Below are positions 51,997 through 63,600 of a DNA stretch of 64,000 nucleotides, in pieces (the first letter of the stretch is position 1; each line of letters starts with the position of its first letter). Made by a program: the position numbers and the translations under genes. The DNA is from Lepraria neglecta (Eukaryota > Ascomycota > Lecanoromycetes > Lecanorales > Stereocaulaceae): the NCBI GenBank assembly GCA_033220425.1, contig CM065647.1, positions 806,001 to 870,000 of the forward strand. Direction: 5' to 3'. The notes beneath the pieces were generated by a model. It worked only from the letters and a program-made list of their open reading frames with translations, had not been told where the DNA came from and did no database searches.

Positions 51997-52894
51997 GGAG
52001 GCATTGGGGGATGCATATTAATGTGGCGGCATTGTTGATACTGTACTCATCCTTTGTTAATAACTGCATACTGCGTACTATACCAAACGCCATTGTCAGG
52101 ATTGATGTGGGACTCATGGAGGCAAGATCAAGCGGGATACATGGGAAAGGGGCGCCACATGATGGCATGCGTAGGTAGTGCTATCAACAATCATGATAGC
52201 AGCGGTAACGAGATTGTGGAAATTGCCCGAACACGACGACCCGCGCCTCTATGCTAAGGGTGAAGATAAAATGCCGACGATTCTTGACCAATACTGATCA
52301 ATGGTTGTGAGAAAGCGCCGAGTCTGACGACACCCTTATGGGCAATTACCAATCGACTTGTTACTTGTTGAGCATTCGCGTCCTGAAGCAGGAGACTTTC
52401 TGAAAAGTCTGGTTGACTTTGGACGAAATTCAGTGCGACGCGACAACCCCTGGAACGTCTCAAATCGGTACCTGGCGCTAAATTAGCCATAATCTTTACC
52501 AGACCAATTGCGCGCGGGAATCTCGAACTAATTACGGGCCAAAGTCTTAACCCGAGCGCATCGGAAATTGGATTGTTGTGGACTGCAACGCCCTCATCCC
52601 CTTCTACCCACGCCGTCGCTTTCTCTCCCTCACTCTCATTCATCCTTTCGCCACCGTTACTGCTGCTCGTCGCCCTTCTTTTATCGACGTTCAGCATACG
52701 GATTCACTCGTTCCACCCTCGTCGGGTCCATTTTCTACATTCCTCGCCAAGTGAAACACAGATCAAACCTCCCAACCGCCACGGCACATTGACGGGTACA
52801 CCATCATTCAAGAAGGAAGGAATATATGTCAAATCTTCTCCATAGTACGATTTAATAACATAAGAGCGTTGCGCAAGCAATCCGCTCGCCCATA
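51997..52894. other. Intergenic SYP1 / SH3 membrane protein
   Basis: About 900 bp. The right third (about 52580-52750) is strongly pyrimidine-rich on the plus strand, as in long fungal 5' leaders. A minus-strand ORF at 52254-52697 shows no known feature and is read as noise. Confidence 0.5.
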
Positions 52895-54872
52895 ATGCCT
52901 CACAACCACCATGCTGGTCACCAGCACCACCACGCCAATATGGAGAAACGACAGGATAGCCCCGGGACTGTTGTGCAATATGTTTACAAGACCGCCGCGA
53001 AGACCTTCGATGGTCCAATTGGTGGATACATGACGGAGAATGCTCAGCCTGCGAGTACACCAGCTTCCAATTCGAACTCGAACTCTGGTAATTCCAATTC
53101 GGATTCACAACTGGCAGCGCAGCAAGCAGCTCAACAGCAAGCACAGGCGGACGCATCCTCATCAGCAGCGTCGGCCATGGCAGCATCGGCTTCGGCTGCA
53201 GCAACATCGGCTTCGGCTGCAGCAACATCAGATAACAATGCGGCTCAACCGACCTCTACACCCACACCCACAAAAGCAGCCAAGGACTCAGCGACTAGCA
53301 GCCTCATGAAAACAAACACTTCACCAACAAAGACACATGCGGCGGCCGCGACATCCTCTCCAGCCTCTGTCTCCTCGCCCACGTCCTCATTCATTGAATC
53401 TACAAGCTCCTCGTCCACAGCAGCAAAATCCACTGCTGCACCAGACTCAGGATCTTCTAGCGGAATGTCGAGTGGAGCAAAAGCTGGTTTAGCAATTGGT
53501 ATTCTTCTAGCTATCGGTGCCCTGTTCGCGTTGGCGTTCTTCATCTATCGCCGCAGGAAGAGCCAGTCAAACGAGGACTACGCAAAGGCAGATGACGAGA
53601 AGTCTGCATATGCTGGTGGTTTGGCTAGATCGCAGAGCACAGTATCTACAAGGACGACTGCGACTGCACCAAGACTGAGTCTACGACCGGTGACCGAGTT
53701 CCATCCAGATCTTGCAACTCGTGCAGCCGCCGCGGGTGGTGCTGCTGGTGGAGCAGCTGCTGGTGCAGCCATGGCTAGGAATCAAAATAACCCTGCAAAT
53801 CCATTTGGCAATCACGCAGCTGTACAGCCGTCGCAGAGGGACTCGGATGAGAAAGCTGGACTACCAATCCAAACCAACACCTCCGAGAATCCATTCGCCG
53901 ACAACGCAGGAGCACCAGCGCCAACTAACGGCTCTATGCCTCTCGCTGATGCCCCTGCTCCTCTCCGCATCAGGACACCATCTCCCGACACCGCTGCAGC
54001 GGCAGCTGCTGGAATCGCTGCTGCAGGTGCAGGTGCTCTTGCTGGTTCTAAAATGGCTGAGCGCAACAATGCTCCCAAGCCACTGAACCTCTCGCCCAAC
54101 AGACCGATCACCCCTGCCGGCCACAGTCCCGCTGTATCTGAATTCAGCCAGACACCAGTCTCCCCTGGCGCCATGGCCAACGGTCCACCTCCCAGCAACG
54201 TCCATCGCATCCAACTCGACTTCAAGCCTTCAATGGATGATGAGCTCGGACTTCGCGCCGGTCAACTCGTCCGACTTCTACACGAGTATGACGATGGTTG
54301 GGTAAGTTCTCACCTAATCATGCTCCCACAGTTCTGTTGCTAACATCTGTTCCCAGGCTCTCTGCATCCGTCTTGACCGCTCTCAACAAGGTGTTGCTCC
54401 TCGTACTTGTCTCTCAGCTCGTCCTGTCAAGCCTCGTCCACCACCAGCTGCCCGCGGTCCTGGCCCTCGAGGTCCACCACCACCAGGCATGATGGGTCCA
54501 GGCCCACAACGTCCATCCTCACCCGCCAGTGGCCGTGGCTCTCCGTCTCCCTATGGACGCACTCCTCGCCCCATTGGCCCTGGACCCAACGGCAGCCAAC
54601 AACGTTCTATGTCACCTGGCCCGTATGGCGGCGGACCCCAGCTTCCTGCCAACATCCCGACTCCTGGAGGCAAGAGACGAAGCAACTCCGCGAGCGACGT
54701 CCGTGACCAAAGAATAAGCCCAACAGGCCCAAGCCCCATGAACCCAAATATCCAGAGGGTACCACTGCAACAGCAAGCGGTCAACTCGCCAGACTCGGCT
54801 TCCATCACGAGCCGATCCCCACCAACGAGCATGATGCCTCCTAGAAAGCCAGTTCCTGGACAGGCGATTTAA
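52895..54872 (+). CDS. Single-pass membrane protein with cytosolic SH3 domain
   Basis: Exons are 52895-54301 and 54357-54872 (55-nt phase-0 intron), giving 640 residues. Residues 1 to about 190 are Ser/Thr/Ala/Gln-rich, His-rich at the very start, and look like a heavily O-glycosylated exterior. One membrane helix (GAKAGLAIGILLAIGALFALAFFIY, about 198-220, shown here by position) is followed by a basic stop-transfer stretch. An Ala/Pro/Asn-rich cytosolic linker leads to an SH3 domain at about 442-500, with the ALYDY-equivalent QLDFKPSMDDEL and the DDGW motif; the intron splits the domain right after that Trp. The tail is Pro/Gly/Ser-rich. The layout resembles yeast Fus1-type proteins, but orthology is not claimed. 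No signal peptide is visible, so insertion may be by the helix alone. Confidence 0.75.
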
Positions 54873-55502
54873 GGAAGAAAGCGTTAGTCGAAGATGTACA
54901 TGCGGAACAGGATTTTCCTACAATACTCGGATGGATACGGACTTAGATGCGATTTGGCGTCGCAGCGCCACAACCCCTCTTACTGCTCCCTATCTAATGT
55001 ATTTCCTTGCCAATATTCGATGATGCTGTCCTCTTTACCTTCTTGCTATGTCGTGGGCACCTGGTGCACCAGGACTTTTTTTATTTTCGCTTCTTGAAAC
55101 CCCGTTTTTACTCCCTCGACGGATTCACATAGATACCACACTTTTGCTGCTCTTGGATTGCTAAAGGCACAGATGTACGAGCGGAGAGGAGAGACGTTGA
55201 TCATTGTACATTAGTGAATGGATGGCACCGGTGCCGAAACAAACTCGATCCCTCTTGCAGATACTGTGATTCCGTAGACTTTGCTTGTAGTAGAAATCTC
55301 AATGTATCAATTAGCCCATACAAGAGCCTGCTGAAGAATTTACATAGTCAGGCTACTGTGTAAAGAAAGTGTTTATGGTCTCTCGAAATCGCTGTTTTGG
55401 GAAACCCTCACATCCACTCTTTGATCATCGCCGCGCGCGCCCCAACCACTCAAACTCCACCACCTCACACAGAGCGCGTCAAAATCAGCACTGACGTGCA
55501 AT
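54873..55502. other. Intergenic SH3 protein / MAD1
   Basis: About 630 bp with the 3' end of the SH3 gene and the promoter of MAD1; no other gene seen. Confidence 0.5.
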
Positions 55503-57898
55503 ATGAGCTCTCCACCACAGCAACAAGCTCGGCGGAGCTCTCAGACACCCTCACAACCCTCAACACGCTTGCGACGGCCAAGTATCACTGGTAGTGGTGG
55601 AGCTGGGCCATCGGCCATACCCATGGCTAATTCGAGAGTAAGTAGCCAATCCAATCCAAAATGATGATGGCTAATACCTGCCAGCTTGCTGCAAGCAGAA
55701 TGGCAAACACGCAGCCGACTTACGATTTCATCACTGGACGCTCAGTCAACACGCCTGTCCAGCCTCTTGGCCAGAGCGGGAGACAGTCGACTGTCGTCAA
55801 GCCAGGTCGATAAACATCATTCACATACTGGTAGTTACATGGCTAAGGGTTTCGTAGATATCGGCAACGAGGACCTCCGCGCCCAGGTCAAAACATTGCA
55901 GTACGAGCTCGAGTCCTTCAAGCAAGAGCGCGACTTGAACAATCTACGGCACGACAAAGAGCTACGAGATGTCCAACTCAAAGCTGAAGAGACATTCAGG
56001 AAAGCTCAGGTGAGCAATGTCTACCCAGTACGGTCTCCATGGCTAATCAGTGAGGTTTATAGGCAGAAGAGAGCAACAACTACGTGCCCCGTCGCAAATA
56101 CGAGGCTCTACAGCGCGAGCTGAAAGAATCTCAGGACCAGGCGATCAACCAGCAGAATGCCCTTGAGAAGCGATTAAGGACGACGCAGGAGGAATGCCGG
56201 TCCGCGAAAGAGGAGGCCGAGGAAGCGCAGACAGAGCTTTCGTCGCTGGAGAGGCAGCATAAATACCAGCTGCAGGAGATTGAGTCGAAGCATGCTACGC
56301 TGCAGAAGACGCTTAGCGATCTTCGGGATGATTTGACGAACAAATCTAATGCGCTACAGACTACGCAGGATAGGCTTTCGCAGAAGGAGACCGAGGCTGG
56401 GGATTTGGAGAGTGAGATACTAAGGCTCAAGGCGCAGACTGGCGATGCGGATACGCTCGCTGTGATCAAGAGGGAGCTGTCTGAGCAGGTAGCGCATATA
56501 AGGAAACTCGAGTTTACGAATCGGGAACAGAGCAAGGAGTTGAAACACTTCCGACAGATACATAAAGCCGTGGAGGTTGTCGAGGAGGAAAAAGGCGTTC
56601 TGAAGAGCAAGCTTAGTGTGATGGAGGACATGGGAAAGCAGCTTCGAGAAGCGCAGCTTCAGCGACAGATTCTCGAGGACGAGAGGCGATCATGGACATC
56701 GTATCTGCAGAATGAGGCTGGGACAGGCAAAGCCGAGTTCGAATCTCCTGAAGATATGGCACGAGCACTTGTCAAGGAACGATTGGAAAACGCGTCGCTT
56801 GTGCAGAGAATGGGAGCCGTACAACCTGAGCTCTTAGAGAAAGATGAGATCATTAAGACCTTGGAAGAAGAGCGCACCAAATTCCAGTCTGAGATGGAGA
56901 AACTACGAGCTAGTGGTGGAGGAGGCAGCGGTGTAGATACTCGGGCGAAGCAACGTCTGGAGCGCCAACGAGCACTTGCTGTGAAGGAAGTCGAATATCT
57001 TCGGGAGCAGCTACGCACATTCGACAGCGAAGAACAAACCTACCATTCAGAGAATCAATTCGACGAGCAGAAAGCGAAGCGTATCGCTGATTTGGAAAGT
57101 CTGGTTGACCAATACCGGAACGAACTACAAACGCTCAATCCTGAATCCGAGAAGCTCGAGAAATCAACGCCAGCGCCACCCCAAAGTCCACTGAAACGTC
57201 CTCGAGAAGATGACGATGACCACCAACTGGGACAACTATCACGCAAGAACAGGAAATTGCAGGACGATCTCTCAAAGCTACATTCCACGTACGCACTACT
57301 GCAAAACGAGCATGCAGCGCAGCAATCACAACTCTCCTCCCTCCAACAATCAGCCAAAACCCGCATCCTCTCCCTCCGCTCCAACCCCACCGCCGACGCC
57401 GAAGCAATAAAACAAAGCACCCTCACCACCCTCCGCCAAGAAAACAAAGACCTCCTCGCGCACCTCGAATCCCGTCCCACCAAAACCGTCCCCAAAAGCA
57501 CCCTCGACTCCCTCCGCCTTGAACTCCAGGAAAAAGACCAGACGATCGCCTCCGTCGAAAAACGCATGCTTCGCCTCAAGCAAATCTGGGGTAGCAAATC
57601 GCTTGAGTTCCGGGAAGCTGTTTTCTCCCTTCTAGGCTGGAAGATGGATTTTCGACCTAATGGGAAATTCGCGCTGAGTTTGAATACGGGGAATGAAGGT
57701 GATGGAAGCGAAGTTGAGGAGTGTCTTATTTTCGATGGAGAGCAGGGGACTATGAAAGTTGCTGGGGGGCCGGAGAGTGCGTTTGGGTTGGCTGTGAGGC
57801 CGCTTGTTAGGCAGTGGGTTGAGGGACGGGGGTATATTCCTGGACTGATGGCTAGTGTGCTTTTGAGTAAGGTTGAGGAGGGGACTGTGGTTATGTGA
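55503..57898 (+). CDS. MAD1: Spindle assembly checkpoint protein Mad1
   Basis: Coiled-coil protein that recruits Mad2 to unattached kinetochores and, in interphase, to the nuclear pore basket. Exons are 55503-55637, 55685-55805, 55858-56009 and 56063-57898, with introns of 47-53 nt, giving 747 residues. The N-terminus is basic and Ser/Gln/Arg-rich; nearly all of residues 90-600 is predicted coiled coil. The C-terminal domain is clear: RMLRLKQIWGSKSLEFREAV (a Mad1 hallmark) and SLLGWKMDF, then the RWD-like fold to the end. The Mad2-interaction segment should lie near residues 500-560, but I do not see the consensus sharply. Splice choices are supported by a continuous heptad-rich frame. Converges with PRP3. 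Confidence 0.92.
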
Positions 57899-58621
57899 GG
57901 ACAATGCTGGAGCTGGAAGATATTCAGTCACCGTTCTTTCAGAGCTCCTCTTCGGGGCGAAAGTATCGGAGCGGAGCTGATGCGCAGCTGGTTTTCATGC
58001 TCTCCTAGTACGGCAATTGTTTACATAACGCGTGAGCTGGTGCTCAGGATTTAAGGTACGCTTGGAGCTGGATGATACCTATTTGCTTTTCGTTAGAGCT
58101 GTGGTTTATAGGCGGGAGATATGCCCTGAGCTTGTACGCATTCACATTCGATGCTCTTGGAGCGTGGAACGTTGCCATTCTACTGGGGTCTTGAGTTTAA
58201 AGCAGAGATCTTCCATCTCATTTTATCCTTGATGAAATCGCAATCAAACTGAATCTAAGCCTTCTTCCGTTCATTCTCAGTGCTCTTAGAGCGTGAACAT
58301 TGCACTTTTATTGGGCTCTTGAGTACAAGGAAGAGATTCTTCACTGGGGTTTAAATTCGAAGATAGCACTCCACAAGGGATGAAAGCCATTCAAAATGCC
58401 GATACAGGCTTCGGATAATAGAGAGAATTGGCATGGTAAGATACCAAGAACTAATGCCACTTAGTTTGCAACAGCTGATGCGTGGTGTCTGAATATAATG
58501 TCTCCCCCTCTAGTGACAATGTTGCATGGCAGCACACCTTCTGAAGCCTCCTAATATCCACATCCTTTCCGTAGAACCTCTCTTATGGCGAGAGCCTGTA
58601 GCCCCCTATCCAACAGTCCCT
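57899..58621. other. Convergent intergenic MAD1 / PRP3 with direct repeat
   Basis: About 720 bp. Two imperfect direct copies of a roughly 65-bp sequence are at about 58151-58218 and 58281-58342, sharing TGCTCTT, GAGCGTG, TTGGG or TGGGG, TCTTGAGT and AGAGAT blocks. No ORF supported. Confidence 0.45.
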
Positions 58622-60370
58622 CTAGGCCACGCTCTTGGCCAATGCCCACATGCTTCCCAGCTTTGATCTCTCCAGATAATCAACCGCCTCCTTATCCGTC
58701 TCAACTGCCTTCGTCGTAAACCGCTCGCTACGGAACTGATGGCCTTTCTGCTGCCCCTCGAAAATCAACTGGCACCGATTGGCGCTCAGATCCTTTAGGA
58801 CCCCGTCCTCGGTATTCTCCAACCAAGCTGCGAGGGCCTTCTTGTTCCCATCCTTTACGTTATTAGGACTATCGTTCTCTTGCCACGCCACCCGATCCAT
58901 GGTCTTCTCATATTTTTTCATGCCATGTTCCCCAAATTCGGCAAGTACGAGGGATTGTTTGGGATGGCAGAGCATCAGGCCGCGGCCGCCCCATTGTTCG
59001 CAGTTCTTGCTGATCTTAAATCGGTGTTTGCCATTTGCCAGCGAGTCGATCTTGAATACCAGTAAGTAGATGCCCTTCGCTTCATCCTTGGCCTTCTTTT
59101 CCTCCAATTTTTCGTGCCTATCCTCCTTTGTAAGCTTCCGGTCCTCATTCATCTGAAGATGAGTTTGTTCCCTGTCAGCCACCTGCTTGCGGACCATGGC
59201 TTCGACTGCGGTAGGGTCTTTGACCGCCTCTTCTCCGACTACCCTCATCATGTTCTTTAGTTTGATTTTGGGCGCAGGCGTCGGCAAGAGACCCAATCTC
59301 TCTTTCGTTTGTTGCTCTTTTAAAGCTTCCATGCGCGTCTGGCGGCGAAGTTTTTTCTGCTCACGAGTCGTGAGGAAGAGGGGCTTCGGGGCGGGCTTCA
59401 ATGCTTCTCCAGGCGGCTCAATCTGAACGGGATGTTGTATGAAACGGGAAACGATAGTGTCCTCAGTGTCGATCTTGTTTTCTTTGTCAACAGCACCATA
59501 CCCTTTCTTAACATCCGTGACCAGCCCCTCATCCCACCACTCAATCTCAGGAGGGGCCTCGATCAGGAAATTCTTCTCCCCTGGGTCTTCCGATGGAAGG
59601 GCCTTCTTTGAGCTCTCCTGGATCCTCTTCCGCATGGCCTCAAGGTTTGCCGCCCGACGTAAGCTCGCAGCTTGCTGAATGTATTTCCCCTTTGGATTGA
59701 ACTGCAACTGCCGAGCATTCCTTGACTTCAACGTAGCTGTCTTCGCACCTAGCGAGGCATCGAAGTAGGGATTCGCGCGGGTTTCCTCAGCAGAAGGGCC
59801 AGAGAGGTCCATTTGCTTCTTTGCTTTGCCGGATTTTGACTGATTTGCTGGAGAGGGGGCACGGAGGTTTGCCATCGTCGTAGGGAATTTAGATTGTATT
59901 GCTTGCTTGCTCTTGGACGACCCGGCACCCTGGGCATTTTCCATTAATGCAGGATGTAAAGCCGTTCCCAACCCCCCTCTTGCACCCATACTATCGTCGA
60001 GAGGAGGAGGTGAAAAGGCCGGAGACGGGGTCGAAACCGTGCGTTGTGCATTTTTCCCCATAGCAAGGGCTACCCTCGCTTTCAACTCATCGGCTCTTGA
60101 CTTACCGCTGAGCTTCGCCGAAATAGCTAGGCCGGGCGTCGAAGACGTTGGAGATCCTGTGCTACGGAGTTTTGCGGCGACTGCTGCAGCCCTCGCTCGG
60201 GCATCAGCCATGATTTTGCTGACATCAGGCTTCGCGCCAGTGACTCCATTTGCTTGAGGTGCGGGGAATCCATCGTTGGAGCGTATCTTTTTCTGGGCGC
60301 TATCCCCATTGCTGTCCCCATTCTGTAGGTCGTCGGTCGGGTATGGCCGCTTCAAAGGGTTTTCTGCCAT
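58622..60370 (-). CDS. PRP3: U4/U6 snRNP protein Prp3
   Basis: Component of the U4/U6 and tri-snRNP that binds the U4/U6 duplex and is required before spliceosome activation. A single exon of 582 residues. The first 230 residues are low complexity and basic, with a KPDVSKIMADARARAAAVAAKL helix. The PRP3 domain (about 200-420) includes RANPYFDASLG, the EWWDEGLV motif and the TTREQKKLRRQTRMEALKEQQ helix; the C-terminal DUF1115 ferredoxin-like fold (about 440-575) includes RCQLIFEGQQKGHQF. Length agrees with other ascomycete Prp3 proteins. The only ATG at the start of the open frame (60370) is used; divergent from RPA190 with a 256-bp shared promoter. Confidence 0.95.
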   Translation of the reverse strand: MAENPLKRPYPTDDLQNGDSNGDSAQKKIRSNDGFPAPQANGVTGAKPDVSKIMADARARAAAVAAKLRSTGSPTSSTPGLAISAKLSGKSRADELKARVALAMGKNAQRTVSTPSPAFSPPPLDDSMGARGGLGTALHPALMENAQGAGSSKSKQAIQSKFPTTMANLRAPSPANQSKSGKAKKQMDLSGPSAEETRANPYFDASLGAKTATLKSRNARQLQFNPKGKYIQQAASLRRAANLEAMRKRIQESSKKALPSEDPGEKNFLIEAPPEIEWWDEGLVTDVKKGYGAVDKENKIDTEDTIVSRFIQHPVQIEPPGEALKPAPKPLFLTTREQKKLRRQTRMEALKEQQTKERLGLLPTPAPKIKLKNMMRVVGEEAVKDPTAVEAMVRKQVADREQTHLQMNEDRKLTKEDRHEKLEEKKAKDEAKGIYLLVFKIDSLANGKHRFKISKNCEQWGGRGLMLCHPKQSLVLAEFGEHGMKKYEKTMDRVAWQENDSPNNVKDGNKKALAAWLENTEDGVLKDLSANRCQLIFEGQQKGHQFRSERFTTKAVETDKEAVDYLERSKLGSMWALAKSVA

Positions 60371-60626
60371 CTTGTCTATCTAGCGGTGGGGTATGTAACC
60401 ATTCCAGGAGAGACTCACGTTGGTAGTTTGCCACGATTTATCGTGGCTACTGCGGATGTGTGTACTGAAGTTGGAAAGAAACAATGGTACAGATTGATAG
60501 CGCGGCCAAACCTTAATCCATGTGCCGTGATATCAGACAAAATTTTGTAGTAAAACTCCCCGCAACGGCCTACTTTTGAGTGGTCCTTGTCCAACTATAT
60601 TATTGATATGGCATACATGAAGCATC
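60371..60626. promoter_or_regulatory. Bidirectional promoter PRP3 / RPA190
   Basis: Contains an 8-bp inverted repeat with a 2-bp spacer (GCCACGAT, ATCGTGGC; 60430-60447) and a perfect 12-bp palindrome, ACAAAATTTTGT (60537-60548), whose AAAATTTT core equals the RRPE element of ribosome-biogenesis genes in yeast. Position near RPA190 makes that role plausible but untested. Confidence 0.45.
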
Positions 60627-63600
60627 ATGAATATCTCCCAGCCGATAGCTTCCTACATTGGAAGCGTAGACTTCGGCTTCCTCTCTTCAGAGGACATCAA
60701 AGCCCTTTCTGTGAAGAGGATTCAAAATCCTACAACATTCGATACTTTGCTTCATCCCGTACCTGGAGGACTATATGATGCCGCGCTGGGAGCTTGGAGT
60801 GATAACCCGTAAGTGTCTTAAACTAGACTCTCTCCCGAGAGCTCTACGCAGTGCTGACTGTCTTTCCAAGTTGCTCAACATGCCATTTAAATACTTACGC
60901 CTGCCCTGGCCATGTCGGTCATATCGAGCTACCAGTACCCATCTACCATGTCACCTTTATGGACCAGTTACTACGACTATTGAGATCTAAATGCGCCTAT
61001 TGCAGCCATCTGAGGCTCCCACCCATTGAAGTGAACCGATTTGTTTGCAAGCTAAGGCTCATAGAGCATGGCTTGGTCAGAGAAGTTGAAGACTTGGAGA
61101 ACATTCATCTGAAATCATCAGCATCAAAGCTACGTGGAAATTCCGCAGCGGACGAGGATGTGGAGAGCGAAGAATCGGAGCAAGAGGATGCAGAGACTCT
61201 GGTGCAGCGAAGGCTTGACTTCGTCAGACGTGCAATCAAAGAGAAGGGTGGCCGCAAAATTCGGGCAGCTGTTGTATCGGATAAGGTTGAAGCAGTGTCT
61301 GAAATCCGGCGAGCTATTATCAAAGACTTCCTCGCAGCAATCACGAAAGTTAAGACATGTGGGACCTGCAAAGGGTATGTTGGGTCATTCGCAAGAATTA
61401 TAGTATTGAGACTGACCCACAACCAGAATTTCGCCAAGCTGGCGCAAGGACCGATACAGCAAGATCTTCCGAAAGCCTCTGAATAAGAAAGACAAAGCGA
61501 AGATGGTGCAAGGTGGCTTCAAAGCTGTCAATCCACTGGTCAGAGCTGCGAACGAGCGCAAGGCTGCACAAAAGCAGAAGTGCGAGGACCGAGAAATCGA
61601 TGAAGGTATCGTTATAGACTCTGAGGAAGTCACGTCCGAGGAGGAAGGCGAGGATATCGAGATGTTGGACCAGGAGCCAGAGATGGCCCCCAAAGCTGTT
61701 CTGGAAGAGTCACAAACTCTGAAGCTAAGCAAGCTCAAGGTCAAAGACGAGCCACCGGATGAGTACGTGAATGCTCAGGAGATACGTGCGTCCATATCAG
61801 AACTTTTCCACAAGGAACGAGAGATCATGGAGCTTGTGTACAATCATCGAGCTGCAAAAAATGCCAAGCCAGTATCAGCAGACATGTTTTTCATCAGAGA
61901 CATACTCGTGCCGCCTAACAAATACCGGCCTGAGGCGAAGACAGGTGATGGCGAAATCGCTGAAGCTCAGGAGAACCAGCTCTACAAGAACATTATCACC
62001 CAGTGTGAGCTCTTGAACCAGATCAGGAAGGAAATGAGTGGGGCTGTTCCAGACTCGCAGTATAGAAGACGCGACTTCAGAGACCTGCAGAATGCCTGGG
62101 TACGGCTACAGGATGCTGTCAACTCTATGATTGACAGTGATCGAAATCCTCTACAAGGGGCAGCTGCGAAGCAGAATGCTGATGGGATCAAACAGAAGCT
62201 TGAGAAGAAGGAGGGTCTATTCAGGAAGAACATGATGGGAAAGCGAGTCAACTTTGCCGCCAGAAGTGTCATTTCTCCGGATCCTAATATCGAGACCAAC
62301 GAAATTGGAGTGCCCCCTGTTTTCGCCAAGAAGTTGACATATCCAGAGCCCGTGACTAATCACAACTTTTACGAGTTGAAAGAAGCTGTGCTTAATGGCG
62401 TGGAGAAATGGCCTGGCGCGGCAGCGATTGAAAACGAGAACGGCCAAGTGATCAATCTTCGAACGAAAAATTTCGAAGAACGGCAAGCTTTAGCCAACCA
62501 ACTTCTCGCGCCATCGAATACCAGTGTCACTGGTGCAAGGAACAAGAAAGTCCATAGGCATCTTAACAATGGAGACATTGTGCTCATGAACCGACAGCCT
62601 ACACTCCACAAGCCATCCATCATGGCGCATCGCGCCCGCGTGCTTCCAGGGGAAAAGACCATTCGTATACATTACGCCAACTGCAACACATATAATGCTG
62701 ATTTCGACGGCGATGAGATGAACATGCATTTCCCACAAAACGAGATTGCAAGGGCTGAAGCTCTGCAAATAGCAGATACAGATCATCAATACCTAGCAGC
62801 AACGGCTGGTAAACCCCTCCGAGGTCTCATCCAGGATCACCTTTCAATGGGCGTATGGTTGACCAATCGAGACACCTTTTTCGACCGTGAAGACTACTAT
62901 CAGCTCCTATATGGCTGCTTGAGACCAGAGGACAACCAAACTGCGTCAGAGAGGATCGAGACGCTCCCTCCAACTATAGTGAAGCCCCGGCCCATGTGGA
63001 CAGGGAAGCAGATCATCACCACCGTACTCAAGAACATAACGCCCGCTACTCATCCTGGTTTGACCCTCTTAGGGAAGTCTCAAACATCGGGCGACCGCTG
63101 GGGAGAGAACTCGGAGGAAGATGTAGTGATCTTCCAAGCTGGTGAATTGCTCTGCGGTATTCTTGACAAAGCACAACTGGGGCCAAGCGGAGGTGGATTC
63201 ATACACTCGGTATACGAAGCGTATGGACCTACAATAGCTGGGAAGTTACTCAGTATATTAGGAAGGCTTTTGACCAAGCTTCTCAACATGCGAGCGTTCT
63301 CGTGCGGCATCGCGGATTTGCTGTTGACAGGAAGCGGAGAAAAGAACCGGTTGGAGGAGCTCAAACGGGCAGATACAATTGGCTTGGAGGTGGCAGCAAA
63401 ATATGTAACAATGGAAGTGGTACCAGAAGCCGGCAATAAGCAGCTACGGAGCCGCCTCCAGGATGTTCTACGCGACGACGAGAAGCAAGTGGGCCTGGAC
63501 CAGGTCTGCAACACCCAGACCGCGCAACTCTCGAGCAATATTACAAAGGCTTGTTTACCTCATGGATTGAGGAAGCTGTTCCCCCACAACCAGATGCAGT

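Noticed and set aside
52254-52697. Minus-strand ORF of 147 codons opposite the leader of the SH3 gene
   Set aside because: Composition follows the pyrimidine-rich leader on the other strand; no recognisable domain.
57055-57597. Minus-strand ORF of 180 codons opposite MAD1
   Set aside because: Ser/Arg/Cys-rich antisense shadow of the coiled-coil coding region.
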